Below, piece by piece: positions 42,187 to 51,661 of a DNA stretch of 64,000 nucleotides (within the stretch, counting starts at the first letter, position 1; the number at the start of each line of letters is the position of its first letter). A program made the translations under genes and the position numbers. Source of the DNA: Streptomyces polyasparticus (GTDB taxonomy: Bacteria > Actinomycetota > Actinomycetes > Streptomycetales > Streptomycetaceae); assembly GCF_014493765.1 (NCBI RefSeq), contig NZ_JACTVJ010000028.1, positions 91,988 to 155,987 on the forward strand, written 5' to 3'. Under the pieces are notes generated by a model. The model was not told the origin of the DNA. It did no database searches and saw only the letters and a program-made list of their open reading frames with translations.

Positions 42187-42627
42187 TCAGGGCGCGGTCA
42201 GCGGCTTCGGCGGATACGTCCGAAGGACCAGCGAGGTCGTGACCGGTCCGAAGCGCGCGAGGGAGTCGACGACCTCTTCGAGCCGCCCGGCCTGCGGACA
42301 GTGCACATCGAAGATCAGGCAGTCCTCGCCCGTGATCCGCAGGGTGGAGGTGACCTCGGGCGTCCCCGCGGCGAAGTCCAGCGCGCGGGCGAGCTGTGCG
42401 TGCGTCGTGCGCAGGCGGACGACGGCGTGGATGTTCAGGCCCAGGGCCACGGGGTCGACCACGGCCCGGTATCCGGCGATCACTCCGCTCTTCTCCAGGC
42501 GCTGGATCCGCGCACTGGCCGCGGGCTGCGAGAGCCCCACGCGGCGCCCCACCTCGGCGCCGGTCAACCGCCCCTCGTTCTGCAGCAGTACGAGGATCTC
42601 GCGGTCCGTACGGTCGAGTGATTCCAT
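42187..42627 (-). CDS. Lrp/AsnC family regulator
   Basis: A 146-aa regulator. N-terminal HTH: RTDREILVLLQNEGRLTGAEVGRRVGLSQPAASARIQRLEKSGVIAGYRA (residues about 5-56). C-terminal AsnC effector domain: NIHAVVRLRTTHAQ, GEDCLIFDVHCP. It probably senses an amino acid. GGGGAG precedes ATG 42627. It diverges from a hydrolase gene and lies two genes from an aminotransferase, a typical Lrp target, so control of the aminotransferase is plausible. Confidence 0.92.
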   Translation of the reverse strand: MESLDRTDREILVLLQNEGRLTGAEVGRRVGLSQPAASARIQRLEKSGVIAGYRAVVDPVALGLNIHAVVRLRTTHAQLARALDFAAGTPEVTSTLRITGEDCLIFDVHCPQAGRLEEVVDSLARFGPVTTSLVLRTYPPKPLTAP

Positions 42628-42750
42628 CGTTCTCCCCGCCCCTTGCTTTGAGATCACTTGCCCGGCCCCCGCCGCCCCACTGCTTCCCCCAGAATCGGCG
42701 CCAGGCGCTCCCGGAACCGTACGGGAGGACGAAGGAAACGGTGGCAGGCA

Positions 42751-43299
42751 GTGGTCGCGTACGTCATCATCCCCGGCATCGACGGCTCGGACGATCAGCA
42801 CTGGCAGAGCTTGTGGGAGCGGGAGTCGGGTCCTGCCGCCGTACGGATCGCCCCCGCCTCCTGGTCCGAGCCGGAGCTGACCGACTGGATCGCCGCGGTG
42901 CAGCGCGCCTACGAGACGGCCCGCGCCCAGGACGCCGACGGCGAGGTGGTCCTCGTGGCGCACAGCCTGGGCTGCTGGGCGGCCGCGGCCTGGCTCGCCG
43001 CCGCACCGGCCGTACGGGGCGCGCTGCTCGTCGCACCGCCGGACCCGCAGGTCCCGGCGTTCCCGCGCGAGGCCGCCGCCTCGTTCACCGGCCTCACCCC
43101 GCAGCCGCTCCCGTGCCGGGCCGTGGTGGTGGGCAGCAGCGACGACCCGTACTGCACCGCCGAGACGGCCGAGGAATACGCCGCCGCATGGAAGGCCCGG
43201 TGGCACCTGGCGGGCGCGGGCGGCCACCTCAACTCGGCCAGCGGCCTGGGGTCCTGGCCCGAGGGCCGCGAGCTCCTCGACTCCTTGACCGCCGGATGA
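42751..43299 (+). CDS. RBBP9/YdeN family alpha/beta hydrolase
   Basis: A 182-aa small serine hydrolase. Seen: VVAYVIIPGIDGSDDQHWQSLWE, nucleophile region VLVAHSLGCWAAAAWL, acid GSSDDPYC, and base GGHLNSASGLGSWPEG, the RBBP9 hallmark. The start is GTG 42751; a longer frame is low-complexity. The substrate is unknown. It ends against a long hairpin that also overlaps the aminotransferase 3' end. Confidence 0.9.
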   Translation: MVAYVIIPGIDGSDDQHWQSLWERESGPAAVRIAPASWSEPELTDWIAAVQRAYETARAQDADGEVVLVAHSLGCWAAAAWLAAAPAVRGALLVAPPDPQVPAFPREAAASFTGLTPQPLPCRAVVVGSSDDPYCTAETAEEYAAAWKARWHLAGAGGHLNSASGLGSWPEGRELLDSLTAG

Positions 43300-43312
43300 A
43301 GCAGGGGGCTGC

Positions 43313-43356
43313 GCCTGTACGGCGGGCGGTCAGGCCTGACCACCCGCCGTACAGGC
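43313..43356. terminator. Long hairpin overlapping an aminotransferase 3' end
   Basis: A 44-bp near-perfect palindrome: a 14-bp outer stem (43313-43326 with 43343-43356), one C-A mismatch, and an inner GGTCAGG/CCTGACC. It includes the last eight codons and the stop (43330-43332) of the minus-strand aminotransferase and follows the hydrolase by 13 bp. Confidence 0.85.
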
Positions 43357-44577
43357 CTTCCGCTGCGAAAGGCGCAGTGCCCGGCCCAGCCGCCCGAGCC
43401 CTTCCCTGATCTCCTGCGGCGTCTGCGTCACGAAGCAGAGCCGCATCGTGGAGCGGCCCGGTGCCCCGGCGAAGAAGGGCGCGCCGGGCACATACGCCAC
43501 CTCGTGCTTGACCACGTCCGGCAGCAGGGCCGTGGTGTCGTACGCCTCCGGCAGCCGCGCCCACAGGAACATGCCGCCCTCGGGCCGGTTCCAGACCGAA
43601 CCGTCCGGCAGCGCGCCGGCCAGGTGCGCGAGCATCGCGTCGCGCCGCTCGCGGTAGGCCGCGGCCACCGTGGCGACATGCGCGTCCAGGTCGCGGGAGG
43701 CCAAGTACCGTGCCGCGGCGAGCTGGTTGACGGTCGGGGTGTGCAGATCGGCGGCCTGCTTGGCGACCGCACAGGCCCTGAGGAGCGCGGCCGGGGCGCG
43801 CAGCCAGCCCAGGCGCATGCCCGGCGCCATCACCTTGGAGAAGCTGCCGAGCAGCACAGTGCGGTCCTCGGCCCCGGGCTGCGCGGCGATCCACGGCACG
43901 CGCTCGCCCTCGAAGCGCAGTTCGCCGTACGGGTCGTCCTCGACGATCCACATCCCGCGGCGCGCGGCCACCGCGGCCACGGCGGCGCGGCGGTCGGCGG
44001 GCAGGGTGCGGCCGGTGGGGTTCTGGAAGGTCGGGATCGTGTAGAGCAGCTTCGGACGCTCCCGCGCGACGAGTGCGTCGAGGGCGTCCGGGTCGATCCC
44101 GTCCTCGTCGCAGTCGACGCCGATCACGCGGACGCCGGCGAAGGCGAAGACCTGGAGGGCTGCGAGGTAGGTCGGGTTCTCGACGAGCATGGTGTCGCCG
44201 GGTTCGAGCAGGGCGGTGGCCAGCAGGGACAGGGCCTGCTGCGATCCGCTGGTGACCATCAAGTCGTCGGCGGTGGTGGGGAGTCGGCGGGCGGTGGTGC
44301 GCGCGGCTAGCGCGGCGCGCAGCGCGGGCTCGCCCTCGGTCGTCGAGTACTGCAGCGCACGGGCCGCGTCCGTAGCGAGCACCTGCGCGTATGCCTCGGC
44401 GACCCCCTCCGCGTCGAACAGTTCGGGGGCCGGCAGACCGCCCGCGAAGTTGATCACCTCGGGCCGCGCGGTCACCGCGAGAATGTCCCGTACCGGCGAA
44501 CCGCCTACGTTCCGCGCCCGCTCGGCGAGCGGCGGCACGGGTGCGTGAACGGTGGCGTTCGGCTCGGTGAGGGTCAC
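43330..44577 (-). CDS. PLP-dependent aminotransferase (class I/II)
   Basis: A 415-aa fold-type I aminotransferase like LysN/2-aminoadipate or multi-substrate enzymes. The N-terminal part has VINFAGGLPAPELF; the cofactor region LMVTSGSQQALSLLATALL; YTIPTFQNPTGRTL; DDPYGELRF; and the PLP-lysine segment LLGSFSKVMAPGMRLGW. GTG 44577 (MTLTEPNAT) follows AGGAG by 9 bases; a longer frame is rejected. It lacks the MocR HTH. It probably deaminates an aliphatic or aromatic amino acid and may be governed by the nearby Lrp protein. Confidence 0.9.
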   Translation of the reverse strand: MTLTEPNATVHAPVPPLAERARNVGGSPVRDILAVTARPEVINFAGGLPAPELFDAEGVAEAYAQVLATDAARALQYSTTEGEPALRAALAARTTARRLPTTADDLMVTSGSQQALSLLATALLEPGDTMLVENPTYLAALQVFAFAGVRVIGVDCDEDGIDPDALDALVARERPKLLYTIPTFQNPTGRTLPADRRAAVAAVAARRGMWIVEDDPYGELRFEGERVPWIAAQPGAEDRTVLLGSFSKVMAPGMRLGWLRAPAALLRACAVAKQAADLHTPTVNQLAAARYLASRDLDAHVATVAAAYRERRDAMLAHLAGALPDGSVWNRPEGGMFLWARLPEAYDTTALLPDVVKHEVAYVPGAPFFAGAPGRSTMRLCFVTQTPQEIREGLGRLGRALRLSQRKACTAGGQA

Positions 44578-44784
44578 GGCGACGGCTCCTTCGGTGACGG
44601 CGAGAATGCGGCTTCCCCGCACCCTAGGGACACTGGCTGCCCCGTACACCCACCATTCCGGAATACGGACTGCCCGCGGGCGGGGCGGAGTTACAGGTTC
44701 CGTCCCTTGGACGGGGGCGGCGTCGTCTGCCGCGTCCCTTCGGACGGCCAGACGTTGTCAGTACCGCCCTCTACTGTCCTCGCC

Positions 44785-45600
44785 ATGGCCTCACTCCCCA
44801 ACCCTCTGCCCCAGCTGGCCGCCGACCTGACGGGCGGCAGCCTCGGGCTGCGCCTGCCGCCCGGCAAGGTGATCGACCGGACCGAGAACGGTCCATGGCA
44901 CGAGCCCCTGCTCTGGATCGCCGACTCCCGTGCGCAGCAGGACAGTTGGCGGGAGGTGATGGCGGCGCGGCGGCGCGGACTGCTTCCGGTCCTGATCGGG
45001 GAGAAGTACGGGGACCTGGCACCCAGGCTGATGCCCGAGCTGATGTCGTATCCCGGCGATCATGACGCCGAGGACGTCCTGAGCGAGTTCTGGGAGGCCT
45101 ACGCGGCCGAGGAGCTTGACGAGGACAACCCCCTGCCGTGGCCCGGCCTCGCCCTTTCCTCGCTCACCCCGGACGGTGAATCGGACTGCGACCCAGACGC
45201 GAACGCGGACGAGCTCGCCTCGTCCGTCACCGGCCCCGGCGAGGACGGCTTCTGGCTCAAGGCTCCTCGCATCGCCCTCGTGCCCGCCCGCCGCAGCGCC
45301 GACATCCCGGCCGCCATCGGCTGGACGGGGCCGCTCAACCACGAGAACGACGTGGCGCGACTGTGCGCCGTGCTGCGCTCCTGGGAGGACCGCTTCGGAG
45401 CCCGGCTCGTGGCCCTCGGTTTCGACACGATGCTCGTCTCGGTCGCCGCACCGCCGGCCACCCGCGCCGCCGCGGAGCTGCTGGCCGCCGAGCACTACGC
45501 GTTCTGCCCGGACAACATCGACCAGGCAGGCCGCACCACCCAGTCCTCGTACGCCGAAAGCCTTCTCCAGGAACGCTCCTGGGCGTTCTGGTGGGACTGA
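44785..45600 (+). CDS. DUF4253 domain protein
   Basis: A 271-aa soluble protein. Its C-terminal half has LPAAIGWTGPLNHENDVARLCAVLRSWEDRFGARLVALGFDTM and FCPDNIDQAG, and its end is ERSWAFWWD, all typical of DUF4253. The N-terminal half includes LLWIADSRAQQDSWREVM. Function unknown. ATG 44785 is chosen over a longer frame whose start is antisense to the aminotransferase. Confidence 0.85.
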   Translation: MASLPNPLPQLAADLTGGSLGLRLPPGKVIDRTENGPWHEPLLWIADSRAQQDSWREVMAARRRGLLPVLIGEKYGDLAPRLMPELMSYPGDHDAEDVLSEFWEAYAAEELDEDNPLPWPGLALSSLTPDGESDCDPDANADELASSVTGPGEDGFWLKAPRIALVPARRSADIPAAIGWTGPLNHENDVARLCAVLRSWEDRFGARLVALGFDTMLVSVAAPPATRAAAELLAAEHYAFCPDNIDQAGRTTQSSYAESLLQERSWAFWWD

Positions 45601-45644
45601 CCACCACGGGACCCCGCGACCGCGCCGAGGGAGCCCGCGGCCGC

Positions 45645-45674
45645 ACTGCACCGCACCGCACCGCACCGCACCGA
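45645..45674 (+). repeat. CCGCA microsatellite
   Basis: Five or so copies of the pentamer CACCG/CCGCA lie between the DUF4253 gene and the next lipoprotein gene. Confidence 0.8.
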
Positions 45675-45722
45675 GGGAACCGGAAAGCGGAATCCCGCAT
45701 CCAAGCACCGGAGGCGAGACAA

Positions 45723-46310
45723 ATGCGACGCACTGCACCGGCAGCCCTGACCCTGACCGCGGCCACCACCCTGCTCACGGCCTGCGGCAGCACTCCGGCC
45801 GAGGAGCAGAAGACCCCGGCCGAGGAGCAGAAGGTCCGCGCCGCCCCGACCGAGCCGGCGCACACCACGTGTACGGGCCCCCGCGCCGACGAGACCGCCG
45901 CCCCCGTCGAACCGGCCGTCGCCCACGTCGACACCCTCGCGGCCCAGCGCTTCGCCCACGTCTACACCGGCCTGCGCGTCGACCACGAGACCCTCACGCT
46001 CGACATCTACCGCATCCCGGACACGGCCTTCGACCGCTCCGTCTGCCGCGGTATCCCCGCCAACCTCACCGTACGGCTGCACGACACCAGGACCCCGCGC
46101 ACCGATCTCGACGCCCTCGTGACGCGGATCAGCGAGGAAATCCCGCGCTGGAAGGGCGAGTTCGACCTCCGTACGGTCGCCGCCACGGAAGAGGGCCGCG
46201 TCGAAGTCGGCGTGGACAAGCCGAAGGCCGCCGAGCCCCTGCTGCGCAAGGCCTACGGCGGCCTGGTCGACGCCACGTACGAGGAGGAGGCTCAGCTCAG
46301 GCGCAGCTGA
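45723..46310 (+). CDS. Lipoprotein of unknown function
   Basis: A 195-aa lipoprotein with leader [20 protein letters not shown] (lipobox LTAC) and a 9-aa tandem TPAEEQK-type segment after it. The mature part has [40 protein letters not shown] and [24 protein letters not shown], a compact alpha/beta shape. GGAGG precedes ATG 45723. Its last 19 bp overlap the 3' end of convergent hemB. No family assigned. Confidence 0.78.
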   Translation: MRRTAPAALTLTAATTLLTACGSTPAEEQKTPAEEQKVRAAPTEPAHTTCTGPRADETAAPVEPAVAHVDTLAAQRFAHVYTGLRVDHETLTLDIYRIPDTAFDRSVCRGIPANLTVRLHDTRTPRTDLDALVTRISEEIPRWKGEFDLRTVAATEEGRVEVGVDKPKAAEPLLRKAYGGLVDATYEEEAQLRRS

Positions 46311-47284
46311 CGCGCGGCCTCCACCGCCCAGTACGTGAGGATCATGCTCGCGCCGGCCCGCTTGATCCCGGCGAGCGTCTCCATCATCGCCTTGTCCCGG
46401 TCGATCCAGCCCCTCTGGGCCGCGGCCTCGACCATCGAGTACTCACCACTGATCTGGTACGCGGCCACCGGCACGTCCACCTCGGCGGCCACGCGAGCCA
46501 GCACATCGAGATACGGACCGGCCGGCTTGACCATCACCATGTCCGCGCCCTCTTCGAGGTCGAGCGCCAACTCCCGCAGCGACTCACGCACGTTGGCCGG
46601 GTCCTGCTGATACGTCTTGCGGTCGCCCTTGAGCGAGGAGGCGACGGCCTCGCGGAACGGGCCATAGAAGGCGGAGGAGTACTTCGCGGTGTACGCGAGG
46701 ATCGCGACGTCCTCGTGCCCGGTCTGGTCCAACGCGTCGCGGATGACGCCCACTTGGCCGTCCATCATGCCGCTGGGGCCGAGCACATGCGCGCCCGCGT
46801 CGGCCTGCACCTGCGCCATCTCGGCGTACCGCTCGAGGGTGGCGTCGTTGTCGACCCGCCCCTGCGCGTCGAGCACACCGCAGTGCCCGTGGTCGGTGGT
46901 CTCGTCGAGGCAGACGTCCGACATGACGATCAACTCGTCGCCGACCTCGGCCCGTACGTCGCGGATCGCGACCTGGAGGATGCCGTCCGGGTCGGTGCCC
47001 GGCGTACCGACGGCGTCCTTCTTCTCGTCGAGCGGCACACCGAAGAGCATGATCCCGGAGACCCCGGCCTCGACGGCCTCCAAGGCCGCCTTCTTCAGGG
47101 TGTCCCGGGTGTGCTGCACGACCCCCGGCATCGACTCGATGGCGACGGGCTCACTGATCCCCTCCCGTACGAAGGCGGGCAGGATCAGATCGGCAGGATG
47201 CACCCGCGTCTCGGCGACCATGCGGCGCATGACGGGGGTGGTACGCAGCCGCCGCGGCCGCGATCCCGGAAACGAGATGGACAC
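46292..47284 (-). CDS. hemB: Porphobilinogen synthase (ALA dehydratase)
   Basis: A 330-aa enzyme that condenses two 5-aminolevulinates. Seen: [57 protein letters not shown] with the first catalytic Lys, and [12 protein letters not shown] with the Schiff-base Lys. The metal site has the DHGHCG form (no three-Cys zinc site), which suggests a Mg-type enzyme. GTG 47284 is the start, six bases after GGAGGGG, which belongs to repeat copy C. It is the last gene of the rex-hem unit. Confidence 0.95.
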   Translation of the reverse strand: MSISFPGSRPRRLRTTPVMRRMVAETRVHPADLILPAFVREGISEPVAIESMPGVVQHTRDTLKKAALEAVEAGVSGIMLFGVPLDEKKDAVGTPGTDPDGILQVAIRDVRAEVGDELIVMSDVCLDETTDHGHCGVLDAQGRVDNDATLERYAEMAQVQADAGAHVLGPSGMMDGQVGVIRDALDQTGHEDVAILAYTAKYSSAFYGPFREAVASSLKGDRKTYQQDPANVRESLRELALDLEEGADMVMVKPAGPYLDVLARVAAEVDVPVAAYQISGEYSMVEAAAQRGWIDRDKAMMETLAGIKRAGASMILTYWAVEAARQLRLS

Positions 47285-47287
47285 TTA

Positions 47288-47386
47288 CAGCCCCTCCGGC
47301 GTTTGAGGAGATCCGAACGAAGTTCGGATGCGGGGTCTGGGGCGGAGCCCCGGTTTCGGGAAGGGGCGGGGCGGGGGAGAAAAAAT
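47288..47386 (+). repeat. Three-hairpin intergenic repeat, copy C
   Basis: It starts CAGCCCCTCCGGCG, hairpin 1 CTCC/GGAG, hairpin 2 at 47311-47329, hairpin 3 CTGGGGC/GCCCCGG with one T-G pair. It is antisense to the hem operon in the 134 bp between hemD and hemB. Confidence 0.92.
47291..47297 (-). promoter_or_regulatory. hemB ribosome binding site inside repeat C
   Basis: On the minus strand the first bases of the repeat read GGAGGGG, six nucleotides upstream of the hemB GTG at 47284. In copies B and D this position would read GCAGGGG, a weaker site. Confidence 0.75.
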
Positions 47387-47418
47387 CCCACCCACCCCGC
47401 CGCACCCGACAAACGAAC

Positions 47419-49077
47419 CTACTGCGTGGCCACCCGCCGACGCCGAGCGCCGGGCCGACGCTCGGAGGGCCGCGTCACGGGGTCACCGGCCTCAAGTGCC
47501 GCCGCCCGACGGGACGCACCGAACTCGGCCAGCGCCTCCGCCAGCTTGTGCACCGAAGGCTCCGGAGCCATCACGTCCACCCGGAGCCCGTGCTCCTCGG
47601 CCGTCTTGGCCGTGGCCGGACCGATGCAGGCGATCACCGTCACGTTGTGCGGCTTGCCCGCGATACCCACCAGGTTGCGCACCGTCGACGAGGACGTGAA
47701 GAGCACGGCGTCGAAGCCACCGCCCTTGATCGCCTCACGGGTGTCGGCCGGCGGCGGCGAAGCCCGTACGGTCCGGTAGGCCGTGACGTCGTCGACCTCC
47801 CAGCCGAGGTCGATCAGACCCGCGACCAGCGTCTCGGTGGCGATGTCCGCACGCGGCAGGAAGACACGGTCGATCGGGTCGAAGACCGGGTCGTACGGCG
47901 GCCAGTCCTCGAGAAGGCCCGCAGCCGACTGCTCCCCGGAGGGCACCAGGTCGGGCTTCACGCCGAAGGCGATCAGCGCCTTGGCGGTCTGCTCGCCCAC
48001 GGCCGCGACCTTGATCCCGGCGAAGGCACGCGCGTCGAGCCCGTACTCCTCGAACTTCTCGCGTACGGCCTTGACCGCGTTCACCGAGGTGAAGGCGATC
48101 CACTCGTAGCGTCCTGTGACCAGGCCCTTGACCGCGCGCTCCATCTGCTGCGGGGTGCGCGGCGGTTCGACGGCGATGGTCGGGACCTCGTGCGGCACGG
48201 CGCCGTACGAGACGAGCTGGTCGGAGAGCGAAGCCGCCTGCTCCTTGGTCCGCGGTACGAGCACCCGCCAGCCGAACAGCGGCTTGGACTCGAACCACGA
48301 GAGCTCTTCACGCCGGGCGGCACTGGAACGCTCACCGACCACGGCTATGACGGGCTGGTGCCCCTCGGGCGAGGGCAGCACCTTGGCCTGCTTGAGGACC
48401 TGGGCGACCGAACCGAGCGTCGCGTTCCAGGTGCGCTGGCGCGTGGTCGTACCGGCGACGGTGACGGTCATCGGGGTGTCGGGCTTGCGGCCCGCGGACA
48501 CCAGCTCACCGGCCGCCGCGGCCACGGTCTCCAGGGTGGTGGAGACGACGACCGTGCCGTCGGAGGCACCGACCTCGGACCAGCAACGCTCCGACGCCGT
48601 ACGGGCGTCGACGAACCGCACGTCGGCACCGGACCCGTCGCGCAGCGGCACACCGGCGTACGCGGGCACGCCGACCGCGGTCGCGACACCGGGCACCACC
48701 TCGAAGGGGATACCGGCGGAAACGCAGGCGAGCATCTCCTCGGCGGCGTTGGCGTCCAGGCCCGGATCACCGGTCACCGCACGCACGACCCGCTTGCCGC
48801 CCCGCGCGGACGCCATGACAAGATTGGCCGCAACAGCAGCCGCAGCGGCGTCCGTTGCCGCAGCGTCAGGCAGTGCCGTGCCCTGCACGGCCACGCCTTC
48901 GCGGGCATGCGTACGGACGACCTCGAGCACATCGGGCTCGGCGATCAGCACGTCCGCGATCGCGAGCGCCTCGACGGCGCGCAGCGTCAGCAGTCCCGGG
49001 TCACCGGGGCCGGCACCGAGGAAGGTGACGTGCCCGGTTGCGGGGGCTGCGGGATATTCAGAGGCGGTGGGGCTCAA
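47419..49077 (-). CDS. hemD: Uroporphyrinogen-III synthase with SUMT-like domain
   Basis: A 552-aa two-domain protein. Residues about 10-250 resemble SAM uroporphyrinogen-III methyltransferase: VTFLGAGPGDPGLLTLRAVEAL, VVPGVATAVGVPAYAGVP. The usual KGGDPFVFGRG is replaced by RAVTGDPGLDANAAEEM. Residues about 265-530 are HemD: LVPRTKEQAASLSDQL, WIAFTSVNAVKAVREKF, AVGEQTAKAL, ALFTSSSTVRNL-like text. It cyclises hydroxymethylbilane to uroporphyrinogen III. TTG 49077 overlaps the hemC stop (TTGA) behind GGGGGAG; coupled to hemC. Confidence 0.93.
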   Translation of the reverse strand: MSPTASEYPAAPATGHVTFLGAGPGDPGLLTLRAVEALAIADVLIAEPDVLEVVRTHAREGVAVQGTALPDAAATDAAAAAVAANLVMASARGGKRVVRAVTGDPGLDANAAEEMLACVSAGIPFEVVPGVATAVGVPAYAGVPLRDGSGADVRFVDARTASERCWSEVGASDGTVVVSTTLETVAAAAGELVSAGRKPDTPMTVTVAGTTTRQRTWNATLGSVAQVLKQAKVLPSPEGHQPVIAVVGERSSAARREELSWFESKPLFGWRVLVPRTKEQAASLSDQLVSYGAVPHEVPTIAVEPPRTPQQMERAVKGLVTGRYEWIAFTSVNAVKAVREKFEEYGLDARAFAGIKVAAVGEQTAKALIAFGVKPDLVPSGEQSAAGLLEDWPPYDPVFDPIDRVFLPRADIATETLVAGLIDLGWEVDDVTAYRTVRASPPPADTREAIKGGGFDAVLFTSSSTVRNLVGIAGKPHNVTVIACIGPATAKTAEEHGLRVDVMAPEPSVHKLAEALAEFGASRRAAALEAGDPVTRPSERRPGARRRRVATQ

Positions 49078-50033
49078 TGTGCTCGCTCCCCCATCAGACC
49101 GGCCGCACCCTTGGCCAGCATCTCGTCCGCGAGTTCGCGTCCGAGCGCCATGGCCTGGTCGTGTGTGGTGGGTACGGGACCGGTGGTGGACAGCTGCACC
49201 AGCGCCGAGCCGTCGGTCGTGCCGACGACGCCGCGCAGGCGCATTTCCTTGACAACCTGTCCGTCGGCCAGAAGGTCGGCCAGCGCACCCACAGGTGCGG
49301 AGCAGCCGGCCTCCAGGGCGGCGAGCAGGGATCGCTCGGCGGTCACGGCGGCCCGGGTGAACGGGTCGTCGAGCTCGGCGAGCGTGGCGGCGAGGTCTGC
49401 GTTGGCGGCAGTGCACTCGATCGCCAGGGCTCCCTGACCGGGAGCCGGAAGAACCGTGTCGACCGACAGGAAGTCGGTCACCTCGTCGCTGCGCCCGATC
49501 CGGCTGAGCCCGGCCGCGGCGAGAACCACCGCGTCCAGCTCGCCCTTGCGAACGTATCCGACGCGGGTGTCGATGTTGCCGCGGATCGGCACGGTCTCGA
49601 TGCGCATGCCGTGATTACGGGCGTACGCGTTCAACTGGGCCATCCTGCGCGGCGATCCGGTCCCCACGCGGGCGCCCTCGGGCAGCTCGGTGAAGGTCAG
49701 GCCGTCGCGGGCGATCAGCACGTCGCGCGGGTCCTCGCGCCGCGGCATCGCGGCGACCACCAGGTCGTCGGGCTGCGCGGTCGGCAGGTCCTTGAGCGAG
49801 TGCACGGCGAAGTCCACCTCGCCCGCGAGCAGCGCGTCGCGCAGCGCGGTCACGAAGACCCCGGTGCCGCCGATCTGCGCGAGGTGCTCTCGCGAGGTGT
49901 CCCCGTACGTGGTGATCTCCACCAACTCGACCTCGCGGCCGGTCAGCTGGCGTACGGCGTCGGCCACATGACCGGACTGGGCCATGGCGAGCTTGCTGCG
50001 CCTTGTCCCGAGCCGGAGTGCTTTCTGGGTCAT
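49074..50033 (-). CDS. hemC: Hydroxymethylbilane synthase (PBG deaminase)
   Basis: A 319-aa enzyme that joins four porphobilinogens. Seen: LRLGTRRSKLAMAQSGHV, FAVHSLKDLPT, ARVGTGSPRRMAQL, and the dipyrromethane cofactor Cys in ALEAGCSAPVGA. Length matches. ATG 50033 overlaps the hemA stop (ATGA). It is the middle of the coupled hemA-hemC-hemD run. Confidence 0.96.
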   Translation of the reverse strand: MTQKALRLGTRRSKLAMAQSGHVADAVRQLTGREVELVEITTYGDTSREHLAQIGGTGVFVTALRDALLAGEVDFAVHSLKDLPTAQPDDLVVAAMPRREDPRDVLIARDGLTFTELPEGARVGTGSPRRMAQLNAYARNHGMRIETVPIRGNIDTRVGYVRKGELDAVVLAAAGLSRIGRSDEVTDFLSVDTVLPAPGQGALAIECTAANADLAATLAELDDPFTRAAVTAERSLLAALEAGCSAPVGALADLLADGQVVKEMRLRGVVGTTDGSALVQLSTTGPVPTTHDQAMALGRELADEMLAKGAAGLMGERAH

Positions 50034-51661
50034 GCCCGCCCCTTTTTCTTGATGTCGGCGGTATCGGCCTTCGACACGGCTGCCACCGTCTCGGGGTCGA
50101 GGTCGAACAGAGTGCGCAGCGCGTCCGCGTACCCGGCGCCGCCGGGCTCGCTGGCGAGCTGCTTGACCCGCACGGTCGGTGCGTGCAGGAGCTTGTCCAC
50201 GACGCGGCGCACGGTCTGTGCGACCTCGGCCTGCTGCCGTTCGTCCAGGTCGGGCAGGCGGCCGCGCAGGCGGGCCACCTCGCTGTCGACCACGTCGGCG
50301 GCCATGGTGCGCAGCGCGACCACGGTCGGCGTGATGTGCGCGGCGCGCTGTGCGGCGCCGAACGCGGCGACTTCGGCGGCCACTATCGTGCGCACCATGT
50401 CGACGTCGGCGGCCATCGGGGCGTCGGCCGAGGCCTCGGCGAGCGACTCGATGTCGACGAGGTGCACCCCGTCGATCGCGTGCACGGCGGCGTCGATGTC
50501 GCGCGGCATGGCGAGGTCGAGCAGCGCGAGCCGTACACCGGAGTGCGCGGCACCCGGGCGCGCGCCCTTGCTCCGGACGACTCCGGCTTCACGCTCGAGC
50601 GCGGTGCCATTGTCGGCCCAACTGCCGTGCAGATCGAGGGAGTCGGCGTGCCCGGCGGCGTCGAGCCCGACCGGGCAGGCCTCGTGGCCCTCGTGCATCA
50701 CGTCATGACCCTCGACGATCCGCCCGTCGCGCGCGGCCGCGGCGGCCAGGCGTGCGACGAGGCTGCCGTCGGGGGCGCGCAGGTCGGAGGCCTGCGCGGC
50801 GTGCGCGCCGACACCGGCCGGAACGGGACCGGCGAGCGCGGCGGTGATCACGTCGGCGGCGAGCACCAGGCCCGTGGCCCCGGTGCAGGAGACGGCGATG
50901 TCGACTCGTGTCAGCTCATCCGGCACGGCATCCATCGGTACGGCCCGTGCGGCGAGCGCGGGGTGCTGCTCGATCAGCAGCTCCGCGAGGTGCTCCGCGC
51001 GGTCGAACGTCCGGTTGGCCACGACGACTTCGGCCACACCGAGCCGCGCGAGGGTGGCCGCGGCGAGCGAGGACATCGAGCCCGCGCCGATCACCAGGGC
51101 GCGCTTGCCGGCCGCCCACTCGGCGACCGGACGGCCCGTGGCGAGCTGCTCCAGACCGAAGGTGACGAGCGACTGCCCGGCCCGGTCGATCCCGGTCTCG
51201 GAGTGTGCGCGCTTGCCGACCCGAAGGGCCTGCTGGAAAAGGTCGTTGAGCAGCCGGCCCGCGGTGTGCTGCTCCTGGGCCTTGGCGAGCGAGTCCTTGA
51301 TCTGGCCGAGGATCTGGCCCTCGCCGACGACCATGGAGTCGAGCCCGCAGGCCACCGAGAACAGGTGGTGCACCGCCCGGTCCTCGTAGTGCACATAAAG
51401 ATAAGGAGTGAGCTCTTCGAGCCCGACCCCGCAGTGCTGCGCGAGCAGCGTGGACAGCTCGGCGACACCGGCGTGGAACTTGTCCACGTCGGCGTAGAGC
51501 TCGATCCGGTTGCACGTGGCGAGCACCGCCGCCTCGGCGGTGGGCTCGGCCGCCACCGCGTCCTGCAGCAGCTTGATCTGAGCATCCGCGGTCAGGGCAG
51601 CCCGCTCCAGCACACTCACGGGTGCGCTGCGGTGGCTGAGGCCGACGACGAGAAGACTCAT
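50030..51661 (-). CDS. hemA: Glutamyl-tRNA reductase
   Basis: A 543-aa enzyme making glutamate-1-semialdehyde from glutamyl-tRNA with NADPH. Catalytic C50 is in VLATCNRIELYAD; others: GLSHRSAPVSVLERA, SMVVGEGQILGQIKDS, IGAGSMSSLAAATLARLGV, NRTFDRAEHLAELL. It is longer than the ~420-450 typical of proteobacteria: an insert of about 90 residues in the NADPH domain (near 250-360, with GIPVG.. and DGSLVARLAAA), common in Streptomyces. ATG 51661 overlaps the rex stop (ATGA). Haem feedback signals are not evident. Confidence 0.95.
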   Translation of the reverse strand: MSLLVVGLSHRSAPVSVLERAALTADAQIKLLQDAVAAEPTAEAAVLATCNRIELYADVDKFHAGVAELSTLLAQHCGVGLEELTPYLYVHYEDRAVHHLFSVACGLDSMVVGEGQILGQIKDSLAKAQEQHTAGRLLNDLFQQALRVGKRAHSETGIDRAGQSLVTFGLEQLATGRPVAEWAAGKRALVIGAGSMSSLAAATLARLGVAEVVVANRTFDRAEHLAELLIEQHPALAARAVPMDAVPDELTRVDIAVSCTGATGLVLAADVITAALAGPVPAGVGAHAAQASDLRAPDGSLVARLAAAAARDGRIVEGHDVMHEGHEACPVGLDAAGHADSLDLHGSWADNGTALEREAGVVRSKGARPGAAHSGVRLALLDLAMPRDIDAAVHAIDGVHLVDIESLAEASADAPMAADVDMVRTIVAAEVAAFGAAQRAAHITPTVVALRTMAADVVDSEVARLRGRLPDLDERQQAEVAQTVRRVVDKLLHAPTVRVKQLASEPGGAGYADALRTLFDLDPETVAAVSKADTADIKKKGRA

